Part shown: one piece after another, positions 1 to 11,044 of the stretch
Position numbering within the stretch: the stretch's first letter is position 1
How the letters are laid out: every line of letters begins with the position of its first letter
NCBI GenBank assembly: GCA_020912385.1
Contig: CP087213.1
Location: 1,054,001-1,118,000 of the forward strand
Reading direction: 5' to 3'
DNA length: 64,000 bases
Source: Neofusicoccum parvum
Lineage: Eukaryota; Ascomycota; Dothideomycetes; Botryosphaeriales; Botryosphaeriaceae
The notes under the pieces: generated by a model
Databases searched by the model: none
Seen by the model: the letters and a program-made list of their open reading frames with translations, nothing else
What the model was told of the DNA's origin: nothing
Translations under genes and position numbers: made by a program

Positions 1-352
1 ACGGCACAGTCAACATCCTCAGCTCTGGCTATATGTGCACTAAGGGTTGGAAAATGAAGAGGTACAACCCTGCTGGCGTGACGGTAAAGACGTATGAGAT
101 GCCTCATGAGCCCGATAGGTTCTCGCCTCGAGGTGGTCCCAACACTGGTGAGTAATTCTGAAGCCCTTGAACGATGAATGCTGACCACGAGGAGGCGATC
201 ACGTTGATATTCTCGGCCGTGCCTCTCTCAACGACCTCATCCTGAAAGTCGCCGGTGGTAAGGGCGACACGATCGATGAGAATATCGTCTCCAACATCCT
301 GGACTATGCCGACAAAGTCAAGATTTGGGACGACGACGAAGAGCAGCAGTAG
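1..352 (+). CDS. 3' end of an unidentified protein-coding gene (partial)
   Basis: The frame is open from the window edge (codons in phase with base 3) to 147. A consensus donor GTGAGT follows at 148, and the frame resumes after an AG acceptor at 193-194, running 195-352 to a TAG stop. The split Gly codon joins in phase. The first segment contains a GYMCTKGWKMKRY stretch. The C-terminal exon encodes GDHVDILGRASLNDLILKV followed by a very acidic tail (WDDDEEQQ). I do not recognise the family. The clean splice, sustained frame and acidic end support a real gene whose 5' part lies outside the window. It converges with the RTG2-type gene on the opposite strand. Confidence 0.6.
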
Positions 353-664
353 AAGATTTCACTAGACGATGTGATGCATAACGCGGCGTTTCAAATTTCG
401 GCGGCACGCTCGATACTTTTTTGATACCAGTAGATTTCACGAACTACTTTGGCTCTTGTCTTATTAATACCGGGAAGTTTCTACAACAGCAGCAGAGGAA
501 GGAGCTATATACCATGCAGTGCAGAAGGTGTTTGTTATATCGTGCTTGAGTTGGGCACACAAAAGACATGGCCTAGAGTATACTTAGACAATGCAACCGT
601 CCTCCTTGAATACATTAGTTTCACATTTACTCTCCGTCTCGTGTAGAACCGGACACTTTTTGGA
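353..664. other. Convergent 3' intergenic spacer
   Basis: AT-richer 312-bp spacer between two convergent genes, presumably holding both 3' UTRs. I see no coding frame with protein-like composition and no repeat. Confidence 0.5.
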
Positions 665-2481
665 CTACTTTGGATGTGTTCTAACAATCCACTCGACTTT
701 ACGGCCCACCTCTCCTGCCAGCCAGTGCTTCTTCTTCCCTAACCTCTCCACTCTGTCAATCGTATCCTCCAAAGAATCGACGAATAGATCTTCTGATATG
801 GAGGCTGTGACAATGATCTTGTCGCCTGTAGAGGCATCCGCGAGGTGTATTCTGGCGTCGGGGGTTCCGTTTTCGTCAACAGGCACGCCTGCGGGATAGA
901 CTACTCCCAGCACGGCGGCCACGCGACCCAAATAGCGCAAATGCCATCGCCACTCAACGTCGACAAGCTGTAGCAGGCGGTCGTATTGCTGCACATTTGC
1001 CGGATCCAGTTCCTTTCTACCGCCGTGACGCTCGCAGAGCGCGACGGCCAGCTGTGCGCGGTTCTTGTGGCTCAGGCCGTGGGCACCTGCCAGCTCTCCC
1101 GTGACCGGACACTGAAGCGCGGCGGCGGCGCGGACGTCCTTCGGCAGAGAGCAGTGCTTGTACATGAGATTTGCGAGTGCGAATGCCACATCTGCGACAT
1201 CGGTGTTTCTGTATTTCTCCACGGCAGCCACCAACATGCTGCCCATCGCAAAGGAGCTCTGCTCACCCCGGTGCCTGGGCGGCGCAAACTTCTGCGTCGC
1301 GGCCAGCAGTGGTCTTTGGCTGCGCAGCTGCGGCTCCAGCTCCGAGAAGAGACGGCCTTCGCGCACGCCACCCTGGCAGAAGAAGACGTCGCGGATGGCG
1401 GGCAGGGCCTCTGCGACGCAAGCGACAAGGTTGGCGACGGCTGGGATCTGGGAGACGCGGCGCTTGGAAACGCGATGCATCGTGAGCGGTTCCTGCCGCT
1501 CGGACGCGTCGTTGAGGACGGCGACGATGGCGGCTGTGTTGTGGAAGGTGCGCGCTGGCACGGAGAAGCCGTTGATGATGGGGATGGGGTAGGGCCGGAC
1601 CTCCGGGTGCTGGTCCATCAGTGCGAAGCCCCAGCCGCGGAACCCACCACCCGAGAGGTACAGGTTCAGGTCGCCAGCCGCGCCAAGGGACTGCAGCTCC
1701 TCCGGCAGGTTGAGGCTGTTGTATGCCGCGGAAAGGTTGGCGAGCATTTCTTCCTGAACGGGTGTCAGCTTTGTAGTTGCACTCTAGTGTGGGGGATTAG
1801 GCGTCGGCTACCCTATCTGGCGGGTTCTTCGTCAGAGCAGCAGCTCCATAAGGTAAGCTGACGGCTGTCTCAGATGTGCGCACTTCGCCCTTCTCCGTGT
1901 AGATCCAGGAGAGCTGCGTGCTGCCTCCGCCAAGGTCCATGCACAGCCCGCGTACCTCGTCGAAGCTGCTCGCAATGCCATGGGCGCCAAGAAGGCCTTC
2001 CTCCTCTTTCGAGAGCAGCGTCACATTCCAGCCGGTAGCGGCATGCAGCTGCTGCATGAAGTCTTCCGAGTTAGGGGCTGTGCGGGTCGCCTCTGTGGCC
2101 AGGACACGGATGCGTTTGTCATCAACACCAAAATCTCGGCAGGCAGCTTGAAAGCGGCGAAACGCTTTGGCGACCTGCTGGATGGTCTCTGTCGGTATGG
2201 GAACCCTCTGTCCGTCAGTCCACTGGGCGTCGTAGAGAGATACGCCGAGGCGCTCGGAGAAGACAGTGGGCAAGCAGCGGGCAGTTCCAGGGGAGACATC
2301 CGTGATGGAGAAGCGGATGCCATTGCTGTGTAGCGTATCACGTCAGCGAGGTGCTAAGTGCCAGGATGTAGGATGCGGCAAGTCGACCCTGGCACGAGTG
2401 GAGAGCAGGAAAAGTGGGGTGGAAAGGACGCCGGTACCTTCCCATGTCCACAAGGGCCTCATAGCTGGCTGTGTCTGCCAT
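665..2481 (-). CDS. RTG2: Retrograde regulation protein 2 / Ppx-GppA phosphatase family
   Basis: Three minus-strand exons: 2438-2481, 1812-2325 and 665-1753 (about 548 aa; yeast Rtg2 is 588). The first splice joins VDMG to SNGIRFSI, giving the [11 protein letters not shown] phosphate-1 motif of the ASKHA (actin-like ATPase) Ppx/GppA fold. [12 protein letters not shown] in exon 2 is the second phosphate loop, and [12 protein letters not shown] in exon 3 continues the family pattern. For the second intron I chose the 58-nt form, with a CTGAC branch site and CAG acceptor at 1754-1756; an alternative acceptor at 1769 would add five residues. Family knowledge: Rtg2 is a cytosolic ATP-binding activator of mitochondria-to-nucleus retrograde signalling, and related fungal proteins are often annotated as exopolyphosphatases. 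Whether this one hydrolyses polyphosphate cannot be read from sequence. Confidence 0.88.
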
Positions 2482-3216
2482 GGCCGCTGGATGCCAAAGG
2501 CCGGGGGACGTGAGCTGCGCAGGAAGAGGTTTGGGAGCGGCGCAAGGAAGCACGAGAAGGTGAAGTTGGGACGAGCGCGGCGGCGAGCGGCGTGTGCAGA
2601 TCAGGATCTGCGCCCGCACTAGTCTGGAACAGGTAATTTGCTGCTGACCACACTGAGGACACTCCCTCGTCACCCAAATGGTCACTACACCCCCCGAGCT
2701 TTGCACTGCCTCCGCTAACGAGAAACACGCACGCATCCCAAGAGGGGGCCGTAGCAGAACTGTCTGCACTGAAATTAAGGGACACGTCCGGGCCTCTCCA
2801 CGGTTCGGACTCAACGCAGCCGTCACCATAACACGAAAGATTACAGTGGAGCATTGGCGAATCGGCGAATGGGGTCATCTTCGAGCAGGTGAGCATGTTC
2901 GTATTACAGATTATCCGGGACTACTGTCCGGCTACGTTCTATGAACATGGAGGCTCGCAATTTGCACTGTTCGACAGCACTGGCGTGCTGTACAATCCCT
3001 GGATATTTTCTTTCCCAATCGTAGACCACATAAGACAATAAAAATTAGTGATGTGCGGCTCTCGCCGCAGCATCAGGACGAAGGCGTTTTCAACTATAGA
3101 AGACGCCGACCGGATATGGACTCCAGACTCCCCTTGGATCGGAGGGGAGGGCCAAAAGCCCGTCAAGCCACCGCGTCGACATCGAGAAGACCAAAAAGAA
3201 GCAAGCGACAGCTTTC
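2482..3216. other. Upstream region of RTG2 and 3' flank of the GPI-protein gene
   Basis: 735 bp. It should contain the RTG2 promoter on the minus strand and the 3' UTR of the gene at 3217-3846. Reading frames here have no protein-like composition. No repeat or clear regulatory motif stands out. Confidence 0.4.
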
Positions 3217-3846
3217 TTACAAGACGTAAGCAGCGAAGCCGACGAGAGCGGCAAGACCAGCGCCCGAGGCGGCGAAGGCCTTGTTGGCAGCACCGGTGAA
3301 GTCAGAGCCAGTGGCCGAGGCAGTGCTGGAGGCGCCGGACGCGGAGCCCGAGGAGCCAACCGAGGTGCTCAGAGTGGGCTTGGTGATGCTGGCAGTGCCG
3401 TTGGTGGTGCCATTGCTGCCGGTGGGGTAGATGGGCGAAGGGTGGCTCGAGGTGACAGCCGGGATCTGAGGGGAACCAGGAGTGGTAGGGGTGGTAGGAG
3501 GAACCACGGGCTTGGTGATGGTGCAACCGCCGGGGCAGTGGGTGATGGTCAGAGTGGTGGCCTGAAGAATAGCACGTGTTAGAGCTGCCGTTCTTGCAAA
3601 CACGAAAAGGAGCGTTTCGACGCACCTCGGAGACAGTGTAAGTGTGTCCACCCTGGGTGATCTCGGTGGCAACCGGGCAGAAAGTGGTGTAGGCGGTGAC
3701 GACTGTTGCGGTCTGGTTAGCGTGGTCTTCGGCGCAGATGGGACGGAGAGCATACCCTCAGTGACGTAGACGTCGCCGGTGGAGTTGGACGAGGCGTGAA
3801 CGCCGGTGGCGAGGGCGGCAGCGGCAGCAACAGCGGAGAAACGCAT
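3217..3846 (-). CDS. Small secreted GPI-anchored cell-wall-type protein
   Basis: Exons 3756-3846, 3626-3702 and 3217-3561 encode 170 aa. The first intron (53 nt) has a CTAAC branch site and CAG acceptor. It joins VYVTE to VVTAYTTFCP, and the second joins TYTVSE to ATTLTITHCP; both junctions restore the repeat pattern of fungal wall proteins (VVTAYTT..CP, TYTV.EATTLTIT.CP). The N-terminus is a signal peptide (MRFSAVAAAAALATGVHA). The middle is Ser/Thr/Pro-rich with N-glycosylation sequons (NSTG, NGTTNGT). The C-terminus is small residues followed by a hydrophobic tail (GAGLAALVGFAAYVL), as in GPI-anchor signals. Likely located in the cell wall or on the outer membrane leaflet; the exact role is unknown. 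An unspliced reading gives an implausible middle section. Confidence 0.8.
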   Translation of the reverse strand: MRFSAVAAAAALATGVHASSNSTGDVYVTEGMLSVPSAPKTTLTRPQQSSPPTPLSARLPPRSPRVDTLTLSPRCVETLLFVFARTAALTRAILQATTLTITHCPGGCTITKPVVPPTTPTTPGSPQIPAVTSSHPSPIYPTGSNGTTNGTASITKPTLSTSVGSSGSASGASSTASATGSDFTGAANKAFAASGAGLAALVGFAAYVL

Positions 3847-5664
3847 TATGGCAGGTGTTGGTGTTGGTGTTGGTGGTGTTCGGTGAAGTGATTACGACAG
3901 GGCCGAGCGGGCTGGACTAATGAATGACTGGCTGGAAGAGAGCGAGAGTGGGTGAGGAGCAAAGGCTCTGCCGAAGACGTCTCGTGTCTTTATAGCAGCG
4001 GCAGCCGGCAGGGCATGGCGGCGGCGGACGCGATCTGGGCTGGCCGTTGTGCGCAACCCCAATTTTGGGGCGTCAGCCATCAGTGCTCGGGCGCACGGGC
4101 AGCGACGAGGGCGGTGTCGCCGCATGGGGGAAAGGGGGGCTGGAGGAGGCATAGCGGGTGCTCAGCGAGCTGGCCGGGCGGCGAGAAGCGAGATTGCGGG
4201 CTGAAGGCGATGGCTCGAGCAGGCTGTCTGTGCCGAAAGCTGGGGCAGCCGCGCAGCCCAGCCGGGATGTGCGCGGTTGTTCCCCTGGCGCTTGGCTGCC
4301 TTGGGCCGATGCTAGCGCCGCCGCCCTCACCTCCGCCTCCACGGTGCCGACTGCGCCTGTCCGTTGCGCTGCCGCCTCCAGCGCCCGCCGTCGCCCGCAG
4401 GAAACAGAGCAGCGTCGCAGCGCCGCTGCCGGCCGCGCCCGCCTCGCCAGCGCCCGCGGGCTGCGCGCACGACTCCGGTGCCGCAGAGCTTCCGCGGCGA
4501 CGTCGAGAAGCGGCCTGCTGCTGATCTCACGCGTCAATAAAGCACTGACGCCCCAGCGACAGGGCTGGCCGAACCACCGCTGCGGCCACCATCGACTCCC
4601 GCATTCTTGCTGTGGTAAAAATAGTGAAGACATGTGTGGTTGGACGAGCAAGGGCGGATGCCAGCGGGTTCCTGCAGGCTGACATGCAGCCGTGAGCCCT
4701 CGCGAGCATGTGCACCGCGAAGAGAGACGGTTCGCCGGGGCGCGTCGCCGCTGGCCATTCACCCTGAGGAGCGCCCGGCAAGTCGTGTGAAGAGCCGTCT
4801 CTCGTGCCTGCCGGCCAATCGGGATCCGCACGGCAGCACATCGCGTGGGGAGGGAAATCTTAGGGAGCGGCGTGCTATAGCTGCGCAGGACCCACAGGAG
4901 CAGCAGCTTGCACATGCCTCCGGGCGAATCCTCCAGCTCCCCGTGCATGTGCGACGCGCCACACGTTGCTATTGATTCGGCAGCAATGGAAGCGCCTGGC
5001 GGCTGGAATGGGCAGCTGGCTGCCGCGGAGAGACATTTGGGACGCCACCGCTTGCCGAACGTGTTCGGCACAGGCGCTGCCGAGCGGGCGGAAATGAAAA
5101 GCTGTCGGCCCGCCGAATGAGACATCCTGACATCCCATCTCCACGCACCGCACTCCGCGAAGACCGCCCGCCGCCTGCGACATCTGCACGCCATCCGCTC
5201 GCCCTCCGCTCCCCGTCCGCAACTCGCTCTGGCAGCCCGTGCCGCGGCGCCCATTTCGGAGGACCCCGCCTGGCATTGGTGCCCCTGTGTCGCCGCGCAC
5301 GCTTGGAGTCGTCTGCGCCTGTGGGTCCTGTCCGCGCGGCTCTACGTCTATTTTTTGCGACAAGCAGGATTGCGACAGGACGGTCGAGACCGTAGACCTG
5401 TGCGCAAATTTTGAGGACCCGACTCTCACCGCCCGCCAGATCGACACAGGAGACGCTCGATAGGAGACCGCCAGGCCAGCCCCTACCCTCGCTTCGTGAG
5501 AATCTCGTGATCCACTGCTCGCTCCAGAAGTCTCTGCGAATCCCTCCCCCTTTGCCACGCCCCCGTGGCATTCGCCTCTGAGGACAGCAACGAGCGTTCC
5601 GCGATTGGTTGCAGTCTTCGCCGCTTGCAGCAAGATTAGCCTAGGTCAAAGCTCGCTGGGCAGC
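3847..5664. other. Long GC-rich intergenic region
   Basis: 1.8 kb between two divergent genes: the wall-protein gene (minus) and the SET-domain gene (plus). Open frames occur on both strands because of high GC, but all are Arg/Ala/Pro/Ser-rich, overlap each other and lack recognisable motifs. It probably holds both promoters. I see no RNA gene or mobile element. Confidence 0.45.
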
Positions 5665-6273
5665 ATGAGACCGCCAAAACCCGGCGTGCCCAAAGGCTGG
5701 CCGCCAGACGTCACGTACACCGTTGCCCCGGTCTACTCCAAAGCCTGCACAGCAGATAGCATCAAACAGCTCCACACGGCACCTCCGCTCACGGAAGCAA
5801 TCAAACCACCGCCTGCGCCATCGCCCTGGGTCCGCATCACCAAGATCAGTAGCTCGTCGCACCCCGCCCACGGGCAGCACGGGCTCTTCGCCACACAACA
5901 TCTCCCTCCCGACACATTCATCATCTTGTACCTAGGCCTCTTCCACGCCCGCGCCGACGCTAATCCTGCGTCCGACTATGACCTGTCACTGGACCGTGAG
6001 CTGGGAATCGGCGTTGACGCCACGTGCATGGGTAACGAGGCCCGCTTCATAAACGACTATCGCGGCGTGGGGCCACCCGCTCCCAACGCTGAGTTCCGCG
6101 AGGTGTGGGTGGATGCGGGAAGAGGCCGGCTGGAGAGGCGCATGGGCGTGTTCGTGTTGAGTGCGGGAAAGAGCGGAAAGCGGGCAAAGGGCATCGCGAA
6201 GGGCGATGAAATCCTCGTGAGCTACGGCAAAGGCTTCTGGAGCGAAAGAAGGAAAGAACAGGAAGACGGCTGA
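5665..6273 (+). CDS. SET-domain protein (putative protein-lysine methyltransferase)
   Basis: Single exon of 202 aa; the first ATG in the frame is at 5665. The N-terminal 60 residues are Pro-rich. A compact SET domain follows: HGLFATQHLPPDTFIILYLG (the G-x-G-like start), then GNEARFINDYRGV (equivalent to the RFINHSCxPN motif but with DYRG in place of HSC), then KGDEILVSYGKGFW (the E-L-x-x-x-Y motif). Known of the family: SET domains transfer methyl groups from SAM to lysine. Here the NHSC Cys/His pair is replaced and no post-SET cysteines are visible, so the substrate, and even activity, are uncertain. The C-terminus is short and charged. Similar stand-alone SET proteins are widespread in Pezizomycotina. 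Confidence 0.82.
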   Translation: MRPPKPGVPKGWPPDVTYTVAPVYSKACTADSIKQLHTAPPLTEAIKPPPAPSPWVRITKISSSSHPAHGQHGLFATQHLPPDTFIILYLGLFHARADANPASDYDLSLDRELGIGVDATCMGNEARFINDYRGVGPPAPNAEFREVWVDAGRGRLERRMGVFVLSAGKSGKRAKGIAKGDEILVSYGKGFWSERRKEQEDG

Positions 6274-8296
6274 CCATGCTCACGCGCCAAGTTACGCGGT
6301 GCCCTTTCGCAAAGGGAGGAGGACGCGCCATCCTCGCATCGGGTCACTCCACGCTCTTGCACGTGTTGACGGGTTGGAGACGGGTATCGGGATGGAAATC
6401 CAAGAGCGGAAAGGGTTCCACGACGAACCGATTCGTGGGATTTCAAGGAACTCGCATGAAAGTACCCGGCCATCACACCACCGGATCTCAGATCTTCTCT
6501 GTGGGCATTCTTGCAAAAGAAACGGGACGTAGAGGAGACTTATGGCTGGATGCACTCGACATCGAGACTCGCGGCTCCGTCATACGTCACTCTGAGATCG
6601 AGATGACCTTCGTCGGCCGTGGTGCAGAATAGTCGGAATTTTGCCGAGGCTGCATTGCCGGCCGCGGTGATACCGTCAGGCGGTCGAAAGACTAGACGGT
6701 GGCAGGTGTCGACTACTTAGATATCGGCGATGCACAGAATCACCGCGTCACAGGGGAAGGGCGACGAGACTGTTGGGAATGTGGCTAGGCGACAACAGAT
6801 CGCTCGATGGGCTGGTGTTGATTTATGCTCACCAACGCCACATGATATCATGTCGACGATCTTGAACGCGAAGGGGATCCGACGCAGCAGGATTTCTCAG
6901 ACGCCTTCCGGACTCAGGCGCACCTGCGCAGGCCGTTGTGCGATTTGCTGCAGAGTTGAGAGCATCTCCAGGATTTGCCCTTGAGGGCGATCAAACGCGG
7001 CTCTGCGTGAGCGCAGGGTTCTGTGGCTTATGGTACTCCCCTACGAGCTCACACCACGTTTGCGAAAGTTCCCCTCGTGGTCGTGTTGGCTCCCACCGAC
7101 GTCATGGTGGTCAAGTCAGGCGGGCCTCTTGAGCTCGGCAGCGACAGGGATGATACTTGTCGCCCGGCTTTTCTAATCAGCGCAGGGCAGACTGGGAGAA
7201 AGGCGTCTTCTTGGTGCAAGGCAAAGGACTGGTCGGAGAGCCACTCGTAGAGGCCACGGGGCTGCTCGGGGGGCACGGCAGCAGGTTTGGCGCACCAGCC
7301 ACGGTGTTGTTCTCGAAGCATGATTGACAGGCACGGCGACAAGTTTCGACGGCGGCCAACGTGGTTGTGCCCCCACCCGGAGCTGAAAGCAGCACGATCA
7401 GCCAACCAGCACGCCGCTTCCGGGGCTTGTGAGGGGCGATCCAGCCGATCTGGCAAGAGCATCAAGTTTCCGTGTTTTCTCTTTTGATTTGTGCGGGCTG
7501 GTGACGGTTGGGTTGGAGACTGGCTCGCACGGGTGGCCGCGATTGACGAGGCAAGGGAGCGGCGGGCTGGGCCGGTGCTCGGAGGGCTGAAACGCTCGGG
7601 ATGTTGTTTCTCTGCGGGAGCCGACGATCAGCATTTCGGCGGGCGTGGGCCCTTGGGCTGAGGAGCAGCCGCGCGAGGCGGCGCTGGGGCAGAGCGGGCT
7701 GGCGCCGCCATGGCGGGTGGTGCGGCGGCGGTGCTGTGCTGGTGCTGTGTCGGAGCTGTCGCTGTCGCCGGTGCTGGTGCTGGTGCTGGTGCTGGTGCTG
7801 TGCAGGTGCTGTCGCGGGAGGTGCAGACGCGCAGGGCGCTCGGGGCAGTTTCAAGCCTGCGGACCGGCCCCTGCGGGCTGTTACTTCATCCCTCCGTGCC
7901 GCACGTCATAGGCTCAATGTATCTCTGGCAACAAGGGCTGGCCGAACGCGCAATGCCTCGCTCAAATAGCTGGCTGCTCGCCGTCGCGCCAGCCCTGTGG
8001 CGCCAGCCCAAGACCACCCCCGTCGCGGCACCACGCCCAAGCCCAAGCCGCGCTACCACGCCCCCGCAGCCCGCAGCCCGCCGCCCACCACTAGCGCCCC
8101 AGCAGCCACGCCTGCATCGCGCCTCCTGCATCCCCCTGCCGTGCTCCGCCTATCATCCGATATACATAGAACCTGCACCCCATTCGTATTCCGCCCGGGG
8201 AAGCTCCTATCGCACCACCGTGCCACGCCCGTCCTATATCAGTCTCGCCAGCCCGCGCCTCCCACCCACCACTCCATCCGCACATTGCCCCAGTCC
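6274..8296. other. Long intergenic region without a supported gene
   Basis: 2.0 kb. The open frames are short, overlapping and low in complexity. A short hexamer repeat lies at 7770-7801. The last ~200 bp (pyrimidine-rich, many CCACC and CGCC tracts) probably hold the promoter of the next gene. No RNA gene seen. Confidence 0.4.
7770..7801. repeat. GGTGCT hexamer tandem repeat
   Basis: About five head-to-tail copies of GGTGCT, in a non-coding stretch that also has scattered GCTGTC variants on both sides. Looks like a simple-sequence repeat. Confidence 0.7.
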
Positions 8297-8938
8297 ATGA
8301 CCGCGCTGTTCGCCCACCTGAATCCTTTCCTCGCAATGGCTCCGCAAGCCCGCCGCGGCTCCAGCAGCGTAAGCACATAGCCCGCCCTGACACCGCTCCA
8401 GCGTGCTGACCTGCACCAGAACGACCCTTACCACCGCTACCTGCTGCTCTCCACGCAGCAGGAGACTCTCCGCCAGCGCCTGACGCTCCAAATCCCGCCT
8501 TCCACCGCCACTGCCACCCAGGAGCCCTCGTACTCTCCCCGCTCGTCGTTCTCCTCGGACTACTCGGTCCAGTACAGCCCAGCCCACTCGCCCACCCGCA
8601 CCCCGGCGACGCCTCACCACACCCAGGCCCCGTCCAGTGCTGCCAGCTCATCACCGACACCCGACATGCCGGGTGTGGTGCATTCAACGCACGCACCGCA
8701 TCACGGCATCCGCACCGGCCAGCCCGTGCCCGAGGACAGCCAGCTCTACGACGTCAACAAGCAGGTCAAGGCCGTGCTCACCGAGCTGCTCAACACCGAC
8801 GGCGTCAAGCACGACGAGCGCTTCCGCATGTGGGTGCAAGCACGCCTCATGGAAACCGAGATGGAGATGCGGCGCCAGCGCCGACGACGGAGCAGCGTCG
8901 ACAAAGAAGTGCTCGAGAGCATTGCCGAGCACTTCTAG
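8297..8938 (+). CDS. Conserved fungal protein of unknown function
   Basis: Two exons, 8297-8368 and 8420-8938 (196 aa), with a 51-nt intron (donor GTAAGC, acceptor CAG, phase 0). The N-terminal half begins MAPQARRGSSS (alternative ATG at 8336) and continues NDPYHRYLLLSTQQETLRQR, then a Ser/Pro/His-rich linker. The C-terminal 75 residues form a predicted helical module: LYDVNKQVKAVLTELLN, then FRMWVQARLMETEMEMRRQRRRR, ending EVLESIAEHF. I recall similar short fungal proteins with a D-x-R-x-R-M-W-V-Q-x-R-L-M core, without assigned function. The basic helix could bind nucleic acid or a partner; that is only a guess. Confidence 0.7.
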
Positions 8939-11044
8939 ACCTGCAGACCACAGGGCGGAAAAGTTAGGATCTTGGGCTTTTCACACGGAGTTTGCGGCGT
9001 TTCTCTTCTGACCATCATGCACCACTGTATCACTATGGGCTTGGGGCTTCACAGAGGCATTGCGGGCTGCCTATTTCCTTTGCTTCTATGATACCAAGCG
9101 CCACTGTCTGCGCATCCCTTGTAGTGTAGCGCGCTCTCAATTGACAGCTTGCGCACGCTCGGTTCAAGTGTGTCATCAAAACCGACGCGGCGGCTCCTCC
9201 AGACCCAGCATGCCCCAGAGCCGTCACGCAATCTTGACTCGCGCTTTGCGCCAGCTCACGCCTTTGCACCCTTGCACCGCCGCCCACAGCAGCATGCCGC
9301 TAGCGCGCGCTCTCCTCCTCGTCGCCGTGTCTGGCACCAGCGGCAAACCCTGCCAACGATCGGCCCATCCTGACCAGCCTAGACGAGAGAAACGCCCGCG
9401 CCTCCCTCCCCTCGACCACCCCGCACTACGAGCAGCCACCGGGCGAGCCTCCCCCCGGCAGGCCATTGGAGCACTCGCCCTCCGTCCCGCCGCAACGGTC
9501 GGCTAGACTGCGAAGGCCGTAGCCGCGATTCCTGTGCGGTGGAAAGAGGGGCGCGAGGGCGCGGGCGCGGCCAATGGGCGGGCGGCAGCATGCTTTGACG
9601 GGCCTGCCGGGTCCAGGCGGCAACCAAGGGTCGCGGTGCGCTGGCGTGGTTCGCGAAGGAGGGCCCCGTTATCAACTATGATGCACGGCTGCTGCCATCG
9701 CGCATGCAGCATCTTTCTCGTACACGCCCTCGACTATCTCGGCCATCTGCCTGCGCTCCCCAGATCTGGCCAGGCTGGCCGGTCGCCCGGCTGGCCCCTT
9801 CCGCCGCTCTCGCCGCCCTGCTCGCTGCCCTGCTCGCCGTCCGGGCAGCGCGGCGGAGGGACGGGCCTGCCGGCTGGGTCGGCGAGGCGCTGGACGCCCC
9901 GAGACGGACGGCGGTGCAGTGCCTCTGGTGTTGGGGGGTTGACTGACTGTGGGGTCGGCGTGGAGGAAGGCTCACCTGATACCCCGCTCAGTCAGCTCTG
10001 TCTGGGGTGAGAGAGTGTGGAGTATCGCTATCGCTGCCCTGGCGCGCCCCAGACGGCGCTCGCTCGGGGATTCGCAGTGCGGCAAATAGCCCCCGGGCAG
10101 CAGGAGCAATGGAATGATGTGCGAGGAGCGTGCGGCGATTGGCGCCCCTGGCATCTCGCACGCGGCGGCCAGTCGTGCGTCGTGCGTCGCGAGACCACCG
10201 ACTGAGAACGGCCGCACCGCAAACAAAAGCCGCGTCACGGCTCGACGTGCTCGACGGGCGGGCATGGCGGACGCGTGCGGAGGCGCCCCTGCCACTGCCA
10301 CTGCCAGAGCTGGGCCTGCTAGCCATGTTCGAGATTGCCGCCTCTGCTGACGTGCATGCATATGCACAACTAACTTTGGCTTCTGCGGAGAGGGCGTCAA
10401 CGGCAAAGCAAAAGGGGAAAGCATGCTGTCAGCGCCCGCTTCTCCGCTCTGCTGGTGGGACGAGCTCACATCACCGCCGCCGCCGCGTCTCCTGACGAGC
10501 GTCTGACGGCGCGAAAGCTGGGGGAGCGCTCGGCCCGCGCGGGGATCTGCAGCGCCCTGGGGATCCGGAGGGGAACACAGGCACAGGGCGCCCGCGTCGG
10601 GGCCGAGCGAATGCCTTGGCCGTGCCGTGGGCAGCGGCTATCGCCGGCGTCAGATCGCCCAGGGCGTGGGCCGCTAGCTGCGATGCATGGCCTTGCGGTT
10701 GCCGATCAGGCTGCGCGGGGCGTCCCGTGGGAGGCTGACGCTGGAGCGCGCTTCACCGGTGCAGCGCGGTGCAGAGGGGTCCCGGCCAGCGCAAGACAAA
10801 GCAGCGTCCGTCTTGCGCCGCGGACCCTGCATCGCGCTCGCCTCCGCCCCGCCAACTCTATATCGTCTCCCACAAGCCGCCCCCTGCCTGCATCTCGTCT
10901 AGTGTGCTGATCGCTCCTCTGTGCCGCCCGTTTCTTTTCTCTCCTGTCGTCTCCGCCCAATCCAGCAGCGTCGCCCGCGTTCACTATCACCCAACCTCAG
11001 AAGCTCAGACCACATTCCATTCTCTGTCTCGCCCAGTGCATTTC
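8939..11044. other. Long GC-rich intergenic region
   Basis: 2.1 kb between two convergent genes (unknown protein on plus, dehydrogenase on minus), unusually long for a convergent spacer. All frames are Arg/Ala/Pro-rich and overlap one another. I found no conserved motif, no convincing splice series and no RNA gene. Confidence 0.4.

Noticed and set aside
3217..3846. Unspliced 209-codon version of the GPI-anchored protein
   Set aside because: Two introns with good branch and splice sites restore the family pattern VTEVVTAYTTFCP and TVSEATTLTIT, which the unspliced frame destroys.
4073..5254. 393-codon minus-strand frame
   Set aside because: Arg/Ala/Ser-rich, overlaps other long frames on both strands in the same GC-rich spacer, and contains no motif.
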